DNA from: Actinomycetes bacterium | GTDB lineage: Bacteria > Actinomycetota > Actinomycetes > JAHEKZ01 | Assembly: GCA_024644435.1 (NCBI GenBank) | Contig: JAHEKZ010000021.1 | Location: 1 to 38,844 of the forward strand | Direction: 5' to 3' | DNA: 38,844 bases | Shown: positions 9,768 to 19,973 of the stretch, in pieces | How the letters are laid out: each line of letters opens with the position of its first letter | How positions within the stretch are numbered: position 1 is the first letter of the stretch | Translations under genes and position numbers: made by a program | The notes under the pieces: model-generated | The model's input: only the letters and a program-made list of their open reading frames with translations | The model's database searches: none | Told to the model about the DNA's origin: nothing

Positions 9768-10846
9768 GCAGCGTGCTGAGCCAGACGACCCGTCAGTGGC
9801 GGGGGATCATCGACGAGTACCGGGAACGGCTGCCGGTCACCGATGCCACCCCCGTCATCTCGCTGCGCGAGGGTGGCACTCCGCTGGTTCGCGCCACCGT
9901 GGTCTCGGAGCGCACCGGCTGTGAGGTCTGGCTGAAGGTCGAGGGCGCCAACCCCACCGGCTCCTTCAAGGACCGCGGCATGACCATGGCTATCTCGAAG
10001 GCGGCCGAGGACGGCGCCCAAGCGGTGATCTGTGCGTCCACCGGCAACACCAGTGCAAGTGCGGCTGCGTACGCCGTCCGCGCCGGCATGGTCTGTGCCG
10101 TACTCGTGCCTCAAGGAAAGATCGCCCTTGGCAAGCTGAGCCAGGCGCTGGCCCACGGTGCCCGCCTGCTGCAGGTCGACGGCAACTTCGACGACTGCCT
10201 GAACTTGGCCCGCGACTTGTCCGAGCAGTACCCGGTCGCTCTCGTCAACAGCGTCAACCCGGCACGGATCGAGGGCCAGAAGACCGCCGCGTTTGAAATC
10301 GTCGACCAGCTGGGCGACGCCCCTGACATCCATGCACTACCCGTCGGCAACGCCGGCAACATCACGGCGTACTGGCGCGGGTACCGCGAGTACGCCGATG
10401 ACGCCGTGAGCTCGCGGCGTCCCAGGATGTGGGGCTTCCAGGCAGCTGGGGCAGCCCCGATCGTGCGCGGTGAGATTGTGCCCAAACCGTCGACGGTCGC
10501 GACTGCGATCCGGATCGGCAACCCCGCTTCGTGGCGGTACGCACTCGAGGCGCGCGACGACTCCGGCGGACTGATCGATGCGGTCACCGACCGCGAGATA
10601 TTGGCGGCCTACCGGCTCCTCGCCTCACAAGAGGGTGTCTTCGTCGAACCCGCCTCGGCGTCCGGCATCGCCGGGTTGCTCAAGAAGAAGGACGAGGGGC
10701 TGCTCGACGCTGGTCAGCTCGTGGTCTGCACCGTCACCGGACACGGCCTGAAGGATCCTGACTGGGCCATCGCCGGTGCTCCGCAGCCAGTGACCGTAGC
10801 GGCGGACGCGCACGCAGCAGCGTCTTTGTTGGGGCTGGCCGAGTAG
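9764..10846 (+). CDS. thrC: Threonine synthase
   Basis: [59 protein letters not shown] overlap with hom. Confidence 0.97.
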   Translation: MSSVLSQTTRQWRGIIDEYRERLPVTDATPVISLREGGTPLVRATVVSERTGCEVWLKVEGANPTGSFKDRGMTMAISKAAEDGAQAVICASTGNTSASAAAYAVRAGMVCAVLVPQGKIALGKLSQALAHGARLLQVDGNFDDCLNLARDLSEQYPVALVNSVNPARIEGQKTAAFEIVDQLGDAPDIHALPVGNAGNITAYWRGYREYADDAVSSRRPRMWGFQAAGAAPIVRGEIVPKPSTVATAIRIGNPASWRYALEARDDSGGLIDAVTDREILAAYRLLASQEGVFVEPASASGIAGLLKKKDEGLLDAGQLVVCTVTGHGLKDPDWAIAGAPQPVTVAADAHAAASLLGLAE

Positions 10847-11757
10847 TGGCGGCTCCGATGTTTCGGGCAGCAACGCTCCGCGTCCGTGTTCCAGCGACGA
10901 GCGCCAACCTCGGTCCCGGCTACGACACGTTCGGTCTGGCGCTTTCGCTGTACGACGAGATCGTTGTCCGCGTTGGAGAGGACGGACTCGACCTCGATGT
11001 AGCCGGCGAAGGATCTGACAAGGTACGCAAGGATGCGCGCAACCTCGTCATCAAGGCCATGAACAACGCGTTCGACCGTATGGGCGGACGTCCGCGCGGC
11101 CTCGAGGTGCGCTGTCTGAACCGCGTGCCGCATGGCAGGGGCCTGGGATCGTCGTCGGCGGCGATCGTCGGCGGCCTGGCTGCTGCTCGTGCCCTGACGG
11201 TTGGAGGCGACGAGCGACTCGACGACGAGAGCCTGCTGGCGGTGGCGACCGAGATGGAAGGTCACCCCGACAACGTGGCTGCGACGTTGTACGGCGGGTT
11301 CACGATGGCGTGGACTGACGGGGGAGAGGTGGGCGTGCTGCGAGCCATGCCGCACGCCGACGTGCTCCCGGTCGCCTTCATCTCGGGGACCGAGCTGCGC
11401 ACCGTCAAGGCGCGCAAGGCGCTGCCTGACGTGGTGCCGCACGGCGACGCGGCGCTGAACAGCGCGCGCGCCGCGCTGCTGAGTCGGGCGATCACTGACC
11501 GACCCGATCTGTTGATGGTGGCCACCGAAGACTTTCTGCACCAGGAGTACCGACGACCAGTGATGCCACGTTCCTTGGCACTGGTCGACGAGCTGCGGGC
11601 CGCGGGTGTACCGGCCGTTGTGTCAGGGGCCGGCCCCACGGTCCTGGCTCTCACCGATCGCGCCCATGCATCTGGCGTGGCCGACCAGTCGCGTCGCGGC
11701 TGGCGCACCGAGGTTCTCGAGGCTGATCGCCAGGGCGTGCAGATTCTGCCGCTGTGA
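10846..11757 (+). CDS. thrB: Homoserine kinase (GHMP family)
   Basis: RVPATSANLGPGYDTFGLALSLYDE, VPHGRGLGSSSAAIVGGLAAA; GTG 10846 (alternative ATG 10858). Confidence 0.95.
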   Translation: MAAPMFRAATLRVRVPATSANLGPGYDTFGLALSLYDEIVVRVGEDGLDLDVAGEGSDKVRKDARNLVIKAMNNAFDRMGGRPRGLEVRCLNRVPHGRGLGSSSAAIVGGLAAARALTVGGDERLDDESLLAVATEMEGHPDNVAATLYGGFTMAWTDGGEVGVLRAMPHADVLPVAFISGTELRTVKARKALPDVVPHGDAALNSARAALLSRAITDRPDLLMVATEDFLHQEYRRPVMPRSLALVDELRAAGVPAVVSGAGPTVLALTDRAHASGVADQSRRGWRTEVLEADRQGVQILPL

Positions 11758-11788
11758 TGCAGTTGCCATTCTGTGATGCTCGATTGTG

Positions 11789-11869
11789 ATGAAATCGTTG
11801 GCGATTGCTTCAGGCGCACCACCGACACGCCGACATCGATCAAGACCCCAAGGAACATCGGGGCGCTGA
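11789..11869 (+). other. Candidate small upstream ORF in the rho leader (MKSLAIASGAPPTRRHRSRPQGTSGR)
   Basis: 26-codon ATG-to-TGA reading frame in the 347-nt thrB-rho intergenic region; no homology support. Confidence 0.2.
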
Positions 11870-12029
11870 GAGGTGTTACGGTGACATCACACCGGGTTTC
11901 CCGAGTGTCTTCCTCATTCCAGATTCTGACTGACGCCTGACGGCATACCGCCTGCAGGTACAGCCACTGGGATTCCTTCACTCCGGTACCGGCTCCGCCG
12001 GCCTCTCTGGCCCCGGCGATGCACGACCT

Positions 12030-12081
12030 CCCCACGCGGAAAAGTGCGTGGGGAACCCCTCCTGCGTCATTTCGGACGCAC
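12030..12081 (+). promoter_or_regulatory. Candidate rho leader RNA structure: two hairpins plus a competing pairing
   Basis: CCCCACGC(12030-12037)/GCGTGGGG(12046-12053); TGCGTC(12063-12068)/GACGCA(12075-12080); alternative GTGCGT(12044-12049)/ACGCAC(12076-12081); SD GGAAGGA at 12092-12098. Confidence 0.45.
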
Positions 12082-12104
12082 GGAACATTGTGGAAGGAAA
12101 TCGC

Positions 12105-13859
12105 GTGAGCGACACCACCGACACCATGCCAGCCACCGAGGGCACAACCGCCCGTCGCAAGGGCCCAGCCCTGTCCGGCATGGTTCTCGCCGAGCTGCAG
12201 ACCGTTGCGTCTGGGCTCGGCATCACTGGCACCACCCGGATGCGCAAGGGTGAGCTGATCGAGGCGATCCGCGAGAAGCAGGGGCAGTCCGCTCCCGCCC
12301 GCTCGACCTCCAGCCGCAGTGCGTCCCGCGACACCGCGCAGAAGAACGGTGACGCCACCCAGACCACGACCCAGTCCACGACGGAGTCGGGTACCGGCAC
12401 CTCATCAGATGCCGAGCCCGCGCCACGAACCACCAGAACTCGCTCCCGCTCAGACGGCGACGACGCCAAGGGCGACCGGTCGTCCAAGAGCGGCCAGCCC
12501 CAGAAGTCGCGGGACCGGAACGACAAGAACGACCGCCAGGACAAGAACGACCGCCAGGACCGGAACGACCGGCAGGACCGGAACGACCGCGAGGGGTACG
12601 AAGGCGGCCGAAGCAGTCGTCGTCGTCGCCGCGGTCGCGACCGCGACCGGATCCGCGACCGCGGGGGCCGCGAGCGGTTCGGCGAAGGAGAGCCCCAGGT
12701 CGGCCCGGACGACGTCCTGGTGCCGGTTGCCGGCATCGTCGATGTCCTCGACAGCTACGCGTTCGTCCGAACCTCGGGCTACCTGCCCGGCTCGAACGAC
12801 GTCTACATCTCGCTCTCGCAGGTTCGCCGCTACGGCCTGCGCCGTGGTGACGCCGTGACGGGGGCAGTCCGTCAGCCGAAAGAGGGCGAACGACGCGAGA
12901 AGTTCAACGCGTTGGTGCGCCTCGACACGATCAACGGGACCGACGCGGACAAGGCCAAAGAGCGTCCCGACTTCAACAAGTTGACGCCGCTCTACCCGCA
13001 GGACCGACTGCGTCTGGAGACCGAGTCGGGACTGCTCACAACTCGCGTCATCGACCTGGTCGCCCCGATCGGCAAGGGCCAGCGTGGCCTCATCGTCTCG
13101 CCGCCCAAGGCAGGAAAGACGATGGTGCTGCAGGCGATCGCGAACGCGATCACGACGAACAACCCCGAAGTTCACCTCATGGTCGTCCTCGTCGACGAGC
13201 GCCCAGAAGAAGTCACCGACATGCAGCGCACGGTGAAGGGTGAGGTGATTGCCTCGACCTTCGACCGTCCGGCCGACGACCACACGACAGTCGCCGAGCT
13301 GGCCATTGAGCGCGCCAAGCGCCTTGTTGAGCTCGGCCACGACGTCGTCATCCTGCTCGACTCGATGACACGCCTCGGCCGCGCCTACAACCTGTCGGCG
13401 CCCGCGTCCGGACGCATCCTGTCCGGTGGCGTCGACTCGTCGGCGCTCTACCCGCCGAAGCGCTTCTTCGGAGCAGCCAGGAACATCGAGGACGGCGGAT
13501 CGTTGACCATCTTGGCCACGGCCCTGGTCGAGACCGGGTCCAAGATGGACGAGGTCATCTTCGAGGAGTTCAAGGGCACCGGAAACATGGAGCTCAAGCT
13601 CGACCGCAGACTCGCTGACAAGCGGGTGTTCCCGGCCGTCGATGTCGACGCATCGGGCACTCGTAAGGAAGAGCTGCTCCTGGCGGCCGATGAGCTGAAG
13701 GTTGTCTGGAACCTGCGCCGCGTGCTGCATGCACTCGAGTCGCAGCAGGCTCTCGAACTGCTGCTGTCCAAGCTCAAGGACACCGCGAGCAACACCGAGT
13801 TCCTGCTCCAGGTCCAGAAGACCACACCCGGAGCGATGCTCAGCGAGGATGCGGACTAG
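12105..13859 (+). CDS. rho: Transcription termination factor Rho with N-terminal Asn/Asp/Arg-rich insertion
   Basis: [25 protein letters not shown] (Walker A), [44 protein letters not shown] start with SD GGAAGGA. Confidence 0.97.
   Translation: MSDTTDTMPATEGTTARRKGPALSGMVLAELQTVASGLGITGTTRMRKGELIEAIREKQGQSAPARSTSSRSASRDTAQKNGDATQTTTQSTTESGTGTSSDAEPAPRTTRTRSRSDGDDAKGDRSSKSGQPQKSRDRNDKNDRQDKNDRQDRNDRQDRNDREGYEGGRSSRRRRRGRDRDRIRDRGGRERFGEGEPQVGPDDVLVPVAGIVDVLDSYAFVRTSGYLPGSNDVYISLSQVRRYGLRRGDAVTGAVRQPKEGERREKFNALVRLDTINGTDADKAKERPDFNKLTPLYPQDRLRLETESGLLTTRVIDLVAPIGKGQRGLIVSPPKAGKTMVLQAIANAITTNNPEVHLMVVLVDERPEEVTDMQRTVKGEVIASTFDRPADDHTTVAELAIERAKRLVELGHDVVILLDSMTRLGRAYNLSAPASGRILSGGVDSSALYPPKRFFGAARNIEDGGSLTILATALVETGSKMDEVIFEEFKGTGNMELKLDRRLADKRVFPAVDVDASGTRKEELLLAADELKVVWNLRRVLHALESQQALELLLSKLKDTASNTEFLLQVQKTTPGAMLSEDAD
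12513..12593 (+). repeat. 9-nt in-frame tandem repeat (nine units) inside rho
   Basis: Consecutive units GACCGGAAC GACAAGAAC GACCGCCAG GACAAGAAC GACCGCCAG GACCGGAAC GACCGGCAG GACCGGAAC GACCGCGAG, encoding (D-R/K-N/Q/E)9. Confidence 0.9.
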
Positions 13860-14013
13860 CTCGAGTTCTGAGGCCCGCCTGGCCGGGGAATGGTGCTGCG
13901 CCAGGCCGCGTTTGGGCTGACGCCACTGACAGTGGCACAATCTCTGTCGGTTCCGGTTCACGGCGTGGTCATTCTCGACCGAGTCGACCCGGATCCCCTG
14001 ATGAGGAGACCCC

Positions 14014-14220
14014 ATGAAGCCCGATATCCACCCCACCTACGTTCCGACCGAGGTCACGTGCACCTGCGGCGAGACCTTCGTCACGCGCAGCACGGCTGAG
14101 AACGGATCGATCCACGCAGAGACGTGCTCGAAGTGCCACCCGTTCTACACCGGCAAGCAGCGCATCCTCGACACCGGCGGTCGAGTCGCTCGCTTCGAGA
14201 AGCGGTACGGCAAGAAGTAG
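14014..14220 (+). CDS. rpmE: 50S ribosomal protein L31 (cysteine-containing, zinc-binding type)
   Basis: [65 protein letters not shown]. Confidence 0.97.
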   Translation: MKPDIHPTYVPTEVTCTCGETFVTRSTAENGSIHAETCSKCHPFYTGKQRILDTGGRVARFEKRYGKK

Positions 14221-14230
14221 CGTCACGATC

Positions 14231-14271
14231 GACGCCGTAGGCCCATGGCCTGCGGCGTCGTCGTCGTTTCT
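14231..14271 (+). terminator. Intrinsic-terminator-like hairpin after rpmE
   Basis: GACGCCGTAGG-cccatgg-CCTGCGGCGTC (11-bp stem with one U-G wobble) followed by GTCGTCGTTTCT. Confidence 0.6.
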
Positions 14272-14295
14272 ACCCCCCCACCCCCAGGAGAGCCG

Positions 14296-15369
14296 ATGTT
14301 CGACCAGGTTGAAGCGCTGGTCGACGAGTACGCCGACCTGGAACGGCAGCTCGCCGACCCGAGCGTCCATGCCGATGCCGGGCGTGCCCGTACGTTGGGG
14401 CGCCGCTACGCCGAGCTGGGCCCGATCGTGTCGACCTACCAGCGCTGGCGCACTCTCGGGGGTGACGCAGACGCCGCCCGCGAACTGGCGGGCGAAGATA
14501 CTGCTTTCGCCGAGGAGGCCAGCCGGCTCGACGCCGATCGCGCCATCGTTGCCGAGCAGCTCGCCGCCCTTCTGATGCCCCGCGACCCGGCCGACGACAA
14601 AGACGTCATTCTCGAGGTCAAGGCCGGCGAAGGTGGTGACGAGTCGGCGCTTTTCGCGGGTGACCTCCTGCGGATGTACCTCCGGTTCGCCGAGCGGCAA
14701 GGATGGAAGGCGGAGGTCCTCGACGCGCAGGAGTCCGATCTCGGCGGCTACAAGGACGTGTCAGTCGCGATCAAGGCGAAGCGGTCGGTCGCGCCCGGTG
14801 ATGGCGTCTGGGCGAACCTGAAGTACGAGGGCGGCGTCCACCGCGTCCAGCGGGTACCCGTGACGGAGAGCCAAGGGCGGATCCACACCAGCGCTGCCGG
14901 TGTTCTCGTGCTACCCGAGGCGGCCGACGTCGAGGTAGACGTCGATGCCAACGATCTTCGGATCGACGTCTACCGCAGTAGTGGTCCAGGAGGACAGAGC
15001 GTCAACACCACTGACTCTGCGGTGCGGATCACGCACGTGCCCACCGGAATCGTCGTCAGCTGCCAGAACGAGAAGTCGCAGCTACAGAATCGCGAGCAGG
15101 CACTACGCATCCTCCGCGCCCGACTGCTGGCGGCCAAGCAGGAGGAGGCGGATCGAGAGGCATCCGAGGCGCGCCGTTCGCAGGTGCGCACTGTTGACCG
15201 GTCAGAACGCATCCGTACCTACAACTTCGCCGAGAACCGCATCTCTGACCACCGAGTCGGGTTCAAGGCGTACAACCTCGATCAGGTCCTCGATGGTGAC
15301 CTCACGGCCGTCGTCGAGGCCTGCAAGAGAGCCGATCGCGAGGCAGAGCTGATGGGAGGCGCCGGATGA
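14296..15369 (+). CDS. prfA: Peptide chain release factor 1
   Basis: GGQ motif in [28 protein letters not shown] 14296 preceded by AGGAG. Confidence 0.97.
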   Translation: MFDQVEALVDEYADLERQLADPSVHADAGRARTLGRRYAELGPIVSTYQRWRTLGGDADAARELAGEDTAFAEEASRLDADRAIVAEQLAALLMPRDPADDKDVILEVKAGEGGDESALFAGDLLRMYLRFAERQGWKAEVLDAQESDLGGYKDVSVAIKAKRSVAPGDGVWANLKYEGGVHRVQRVPVTESQGRIHTSAAGVLVLPEAADVEVDVDANDLRIDVYRSSGPGGQSVNTTDSAVRITHVPTGIVVSCQNEKSQLQNREQALRILRARLLAAKQEEADREASEARRSQVRTVDRSERIRTYNFAENRISDHRVGFKAYNLDQVLDGDLTAVVEACKRADREAELMGGAG

Positions 15370-16247
15370 AGGTGATGCCCTCACGTCCCAGCACCTCTGC
15401 CCGTGGGCGACAGCTCCGTGATGCCCTGCACTCCGCCGAACGACGGCTCCAGGCATCGGGGGTCGCTTCGCCCCGGGTCGACGCCGAGCTGCTCGCCGTG
15501 CACCTGCTGGATATCAGCAGGTCAGAGCTGTGGCGGCACCTGGACGCGCCCGTTCCCCCCGGCTTCGACGATCTGGTTGCCGGAAGGTCCGAGCGGATCC
15601 CGCTGCAGCACTTGACCGGGTGGGCATACTTCCGCACGGTCTCGCTGGCGGTCGGGCCCGGGGTGTTCTCGCCCCGGCCCGAGACCGAGGTGGTGGTCGG
15701 TCGGGCGCTCGAGCTTCTGGGCGCCGGCGATGCGGTGGAGCCGACGGTGATCGACCTGTGCGCCGGCTCGGGCGCCATTGCCGCCGCTCTCACCGTCGAG
15801 GCTCCCGCGGCCCGGGTTCATGCAGTCGAGCGAGACCCAGGCGCCGGTCCATGGCTCGCGCGCAACGCTGATGTCCATGGATTCACCGCCCACCTGGCCG
15901 ACATCGAGGGTTGTCTGCCTGAGCTAGACGCGTCCGTCGACCTGGTCGTGGCCAACCCGCCCTACATCCCCGACGGTTCTGTTCCGCGCGACCCCGAGGT
16001 TGCGCGGTTCGACCCCGCCATCGCTCTCTACTCCGGACCCGACGGCCTGCACCACACGCGACTCGTCGAGCGGGCGGCCGCGCGGCTGCTGCGTCCGGGG
16101 GCATGGGTCGTGGTCGAGCACGGAGATCAGCAGGGCGAATCGGTCCCTGCGATCTTCTCTGACCCTGACGTGTGGACCGACGTTGCCGACCACGTTGATC
16201 TCGCGGGTCGCGACCGATACGTCACGGCTCGGCGCGCGGTGAACTGA
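15366..16247 (+). CDS. prmC: Peptide chain release factor N5-glutamine methyltransferase
   Basis: [51 protein letters not shown] overlap with prfA. Confidence 0.95.
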   Translation: MKVMPSRPSTSARGRQLRDALHSAERRLQASGVASPRVDAELLAVHLLDISRSELWRHLDAPVPPGFDDLVAGRSERIPLQHLTGWAYFRTVSLAVGPGVFSPRPETEVVVGRALELLGAGDAVEPTVIDLCAGSGAIAAALTVEAPAARVHAVERDPGAGPWLARNADVHGFTAHLADIEGCLPELDASVDLVVANPPYIPDGSVPRDPEVARFDPAIALYSGPDGLHHTRLVERAAARLLRPGAWVVVEHGDQQGESVPAIFSDPDVWTDVADHVDLAGRDRYVTARRAVN

Positions 16248-16897
16248 TGCCTCGATTCCACTGCGACCGCGCGGATGAGCGCAGCCGTGGAATCGACCGG
16301 GCTATCGCGGCAGCTGGCCGTCACCAGCTGGTCGTCTTTGCGACCGAGACCTCGTACGCGGTGGCGTGCGATGCGTTCTCACCGGTGGGCGTCGAGCGGC
16401 TCAACGCAGCGAAGGGCCGCGCGGCGATCGACGCCCTGCCCGTCATGGTGGGATCGGTGAAGGCGGCGCGTGCTCTGATCGGAACTCTGCATCCGCAGGG
16501 GGAGGCGTTGATCGAGGGCTTCTGGCCTGGTCCCCTCACCGCCATCTGCGACCAGCAGTCCACGCTCCACTGGGACATCGGCGGTGATGGCCGGCACGTC
16601 GCCGTTCGCATGCCGCTGCACCCGGTGGCGCTGGCGGTGCTGCAGGGGGTGGGCCCCATGGCGGTCGTTGCGGCCAACCGGGTCGGTGAGGCCGTACCGC
16701 GCACGTGCGACGAGGCGGAGGCCCAGCTCGGCCCGACAGTTTCGGTGTATCTCGACGCGGGAACTCTGCCTGAAGGGCCGCCATCGACGGTCGTCGACCT
16801 GACCGACCGAGCGCCGAGGTTGCTGCGTGCGGGAACCTTCCCGAGCGTCCAGCTCCGCGAAGTCGCACCCGACCTCGTTGATGAGGACGAGGGATGA
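16247..16897 (+). CDS. Sua5/YciO/YrdC family (threonylcarbamoyl-AMP synthase-like), divergent motifs
   Basis: VVFATETSYAVACDAF, GFWPGPLTAI, VAVRMPLHPVALAVL, AANRVGEAVPRTCDEA, YLDAGTLPEGPPSTVVDLT; position after prmC. Confidence 0.85.
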   Translation: MPRFHCDRADERSRGIDRAIAAAGRHQLVVFATETSYAVACDAFSPVGVERLNAAKGRAAIDALPVMVGSVKAARALIGTLHPQGEALIEGFWPGPLTAICDQQSTLHWDIGGDGRHVAVRMPLHPVALAVLQGVGPMAVVAANRVGEAVPRTCDEAEAQLGPTVSVYLDAGTLPEGPPSTVVDLTDRAPRLLRAGTFPSVQLREVAPDLVDEDEG

Positions 16898-17490
16898 CCT
16901 CGTCGGGCGTGCACGTTCTGGCGGTCTGTACCGGAAACATATGCCGCTCCCCGATGATGGAGCGGATCCTGCGTGATGCGCTCCTGCGTCACGACGTCGG
17001 CGACGTAATCAGTGTGACCAGCGCCGGCACCTGGGCTCGGCCTGGTGAACCGATGCAGCCGTTCGCCGAGGCCACCTTGGCTGAACGCGGCGTCGACCCC
17101 GCGGGATTCGTCGCCCACCGAGTGACGGAGCAGGCGATCCAGTCGTCCGACCTGGTACTGACCGCCACTCTCGAGCACCGCAGCAGTGTCGTGGGACTGG
17201 TCCCCGCTGCCGTTCGGCGTTCCTTCACGCTGCTGGAGCTGGCCCGTATCGCGCTGGCTGCTCCGCCGATTCCGGCCCTCGAGGGTGGGTCCCCTGCCGA
17301 TGGGGTCCGCCAGGCGATCGCCTGGGCGGCGCAGATGCGCGGCGCCACCCCGCGTTCGACCGAAGACGTCGACGATCTCGACGACCCGCTCGGGGCACCG
17401 CAGGCCGTCTACAGCGCCAGAGCAGACCAGATCACGGCGGCGGTGGACCAGATCGTTCCTTTCCTGATCGGGGCGGGTCCGAGCCTCTGA
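16894..17490 (+). CDS. Low-molecular-weight protein tyrosine phosphatase family
   Basis: VLAVCTGNICRSPMMERILRDAL (CX5R P-loop), late DDLDDPLG motif; ATGA overlap. Confidence 0.9.
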   Translation: MTSSGVHVLAVCTGNICRSPMMERILRDALLRHDVGDVISVTSAGTWARPGEPMQPFAEATLAERGVDPAGFVAHRVTEQAIQSSDLVLTATLEHRSSVVGLVPAAVRRSFTLLELARIALAAPPIPALEGGSPADGVRQAIAWAAQMRGATPRSTEDVDDLDDPLGAPQAVYSARADQITAAVDQIVPFLIGAGPSL

Positions 17491-17547
17491 TCTGGCTAGA
17501 GTGAGCTGCGTTGTCCGACGCACACCGGCCGTTCGCAGGAGATCAGC

Positions 17548-18837
17548 ATGAGCAGCACGCCGTACTGGGGCCCGAACTTCGATGCCCTGCAGGAAACCGA
17601 CCCTGAGATCGCTGGTGTCGTTCTCGATGAGCTCGCTCGGCTCCGCAGTGGCCTGCAGCTCATCGCCAGCGAGAACTTCACCTCACCAGCGGTTCTCGCT
17701 GCGACCGGTTCGACATTGTCGAACAAGTACGCCGAGGGATACCCCGGACGCCGGTACTACGGCGGGTGTGCCGACGTAGATGTCGCCGAGGAGATCGGCA
17801 TCGCCAGGGCCAAAGAGCTCTTCGGGGCAGACCACGCCAACCTGCAACCACACTCCGGCGCATCGGCCAACCTGGCTGTCTACGCCGCACTGCTCAAGCC
17901 GGGCGACACCGTGTTGGCTATGGATCTCAAGCACGGTGGCCACCTCACCCACGGATCCCCCGTCAACTTCTCCGGTCAGTGGTTCACCAATGTCTCCTAT
18001 GGCGTGTCCGAAGGATCGGAGACCATCGACTACGACCACGTACGGGCACAGGCGCGCGAGCACCGACCGAAGATGATCATCGCCGGGGCCACGGCCTACC
18101 CGCGACTGATCGACTTCGCGGCTTTCCGTGAGATTGCCGACGAGGTGGGCGCCTACCTGATGGTCGACGCAGCGCACTTCATCGGGCTCGTCGCAGGCAA
18201 GGCGATTCCGTCGCCGGTGCCGTACGCCGACGTCGTGTCGTTCACCACGCACAAGGTGCTTCGTGGCCCGCGTGGGGGCATGATCCTGTGCCGCGAAGAG
18301 CTCGCCACCAAGATCGACAAGGCTGTCTTTCCCTTCCTGCAAGGGGGGCCGCTGATGCACGTCGTGGCCGCCAAGGCGGTGGTGTTGAAGGAGGCGGCGT
18401 CGGCTGAGTACCAGCAGTACGCGCGGCAGGTCATCGCCAATGCTCAGGCACTCGTCGAGGGACTTCAGGATCAAGGCATGCGCGCGGTGTCGGGTGGCAC
18501 CGACACCCATCTGGCACTGATCGACCTGCGCGGGGTGGGAGTGACGGGCCGAGACGCCGAAGCTCGGTGTGACGCCGCACGGATCACGCTCAACAAGAAC
18601 GCCATTCCGTTCGACCCCGAGAAGCCGATGGTCGCGTCTGGCGTACGCGTGGGTACGCCCTCGGTCACGACGCAGGGCATGGGAGCCGAGCAGATGAAGG
18701 ACGTCGCGTCGCTGATCGGGCGGGCCGTGCGCGCCGACCTCGACACCGAGCCGGGGCGGGCCGACATCGAGCAGGTGGCCCAAGAGGTGTCGGCGCTGGT
18801 CTCGAAGTTCCCGGCGTACCCTGATCCTTCGGCGTAG
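17548..18837 (+). CDS. glyA: Serine hydroxymethyltransferase
   Basis: LIASENFTSPAVLAATGSTLSNKYAEGYPGRRYYGGC, DVVSFTTHKVLRGPRGGMIL. Confidence 0.97.
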   Translation: MSSTPYWGPNFDALQETDPEIAGVVLDELARLRSGLQLIASENFTSPAVLAATGSTLSNKYAEGYPGRRYYGGCADVDVAEEIGIARAKELFGADHANLQPHSGASANLAVYAALLKPGDTVLAMDLKHGGHLTHGSPVNFSGQWFTNVSYGVSEGSETIDYDHVRAQAREHRPKMIIAGATAYPRLIDFAAFREIADEVGAYLMVDAAHFIGLVAGKAIPSPVPYADVVSFTTHKVLRGPRGGMILCREELATKIDKAVFPFLQGGPLMHVVAAKAVVLKEAASAEYQQYARQVIANAQALVEGLQDQGMRAVSGGTDTHLALIDLRGVGVTGRDAEARCDAARITLNKNAIPFDPEKPMVASGVRVGTPSVTTQGMGAEQMKDVASLIGRAVRADLDTEPGRADIEQVAQEVSALVSKFPAYPDPSA

Positions 18838-18846
18838 CCTGCCGAG

Positions 18847-18864
18847 CGGGGCCGCGTGGCCCCG
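18847..18864 (+). other. Short GC hairpin between glyA and wecA-like gene
   Basis: CGGGGCC-gcgt-GGCCCCG, perfect 7-bp stem just upstream of the Shine-Dalgarno-like AGGAAGAAGAGGGG. Confidence 0.4.
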
Positions 18865-18884
18865 AGGAAGAAGAGGGGCGTGGC

Positions 18885-19973
18885 GTGCGCGAGTACCTCC
18901 TGGTTCTGCTCGCCTCAGCTGCTGTCACCTATGCCACCGTGCCGGTCGTTCGTTGGTACGCCGTGCGGTGGAACGTCATGGCAGAGATCCGCGACCGCGA
19001 CGTGCACGACGTCCCCATCCCGCGGCTCGGCGGCGTCGCCATGTATCTGGGGTTCCTCACCGGCATGCTCGTCGCCAGCCAGCTCGGGTTCGTCTCAGCG
19101 GTGTTTACCGAGTCGCGTGACGCCTGGGCCGTCATCGCCGGTGGCACCCTGATCTTCCTCGTCGGGGTGGTCGACGACATCTGGGGCTTGGACGCCCTCA
19201 CCAAGGCGGCCGGGCAGATCATCGCTGCCGGTGTGATGGTGCTCCTGGGTGTCCAGCTCCTGTGGCTGCCCTTCAACGGAGTGACGGTGCTGCCGTATAA
19301 CGCCAGCGTCGTGCTGACCGTCCTGCTCGTCGTCGTGACCGTGAACGCGATCAACTTCGTCGATGGGCTGGACGGCCTGGCCGCGGGCATCATCGGGATC
19401 GGGTCGCTGGCATTCTTCGCGTTCGCCTACCTTCTGTCCGTTGACAGCGGGATCGACCGGGCGACCACGGCGGCCCTCCTGTCGACCGTGCTTGCCGGGA
19501 TCTGCGCCGGTTTCCTGCCGCACAACTTCAACCCGGCCCGCATCTTCATGGGCGACTCCGGCTCGATGCTGGCTGGCCTGCTGCTCTCAGCATCCGTGAT
19601 CACCCTCACCGGCAAGATCGACCCCTACTCGGTGGGTGATGCGGCGCTGCTCCCGGCACTGATGCCACTGCTGCTGCCGTTCGCGGTGCTGGCCGTTCCC
19701 CTGGTCGACCTCTTGCTGGCGGTCGTGCGGCGAACCCGGGCGAGGCGGTCGCCCTTCGCCCCGGACAAGCAGCATCTGCACCACCGTCTTCTCGAGATCG
19801 GGCACAGCCAGCGGCAGGCAGTCCTGGTCATGTACCTCTGGGCAGCCGCCTTGGCACTGGGTGCGGCCGTTGCGGCCCACGTCAGTGTCCGTGCGGGCCT
19901 GTTGACCAGCGGTGGGATCGCCCTCGTGGCGGTGCTGGCCACCCGCAGCCCGCGCCGGGCCTCGTCGTCGTGA
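18885..19973 (+). CDS. MraY/WecA-family undecaprenyl-phosphate glycosyl-1-phosphate transferase
   Basis: RDVHDVPIPRLGGVAMYLGFLTG, DDIWGLDALTKAAGQ, NAINFVDGLDGLAAG, HNFNPARIFMGDSGSMLAG, KQHLHHRLLEIGHSQRQAV. Confidence 0.93.
   Translation: MREYLLVLLASAAVTYATVPVVRWYAVRWNVMAEIRDRDVHDVPIPRLGGVAMYLGFLTGMLVASQLGFVSAVFTESRDAWAVIAGGTLIFLVGVVDDIWGLDALTKAAGQIIAAGVMVLLGVQLLWLPFNGVTVLPYNASVVLTVLLVVVTVNAINFVDGLDGLAAGIIGIGSLAFFAFAYLLSVDSGIDRATTAALLSTVLAGICAGFLPHNFNPARIFMGDSGSMLAGLLLSASVITLTGKIDPYSVGDAALLPALMPLLLPFAVLAVPLVDLLLAVVRRTRARRSPFAPDKQHLHHRLLEIGHSQRQAVLVMYLWAAALALGAAVAAHVSVRAGLLTSGGIALVAVLATRSPRRASSS

Noticed and set aside
11753-11791. Three TGTGATG copies downstream of thrB as an operator array
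   Set aside because: Short motif, uneven spacing (19 and 13 nt), first copy contains the thrB stop codon; not enough to call a regulatory site.
12450-14036. 528-aa minus-strand ORF antisense to rho
   Set aside because: Same GC-skew artefact; rho on the plus strand is unambiguous.
16321-17523. 400-aa minus-strand ORF antisense to sua5-like and phosphatase genes
   Set aside because: Composition-driven shadow ORF.
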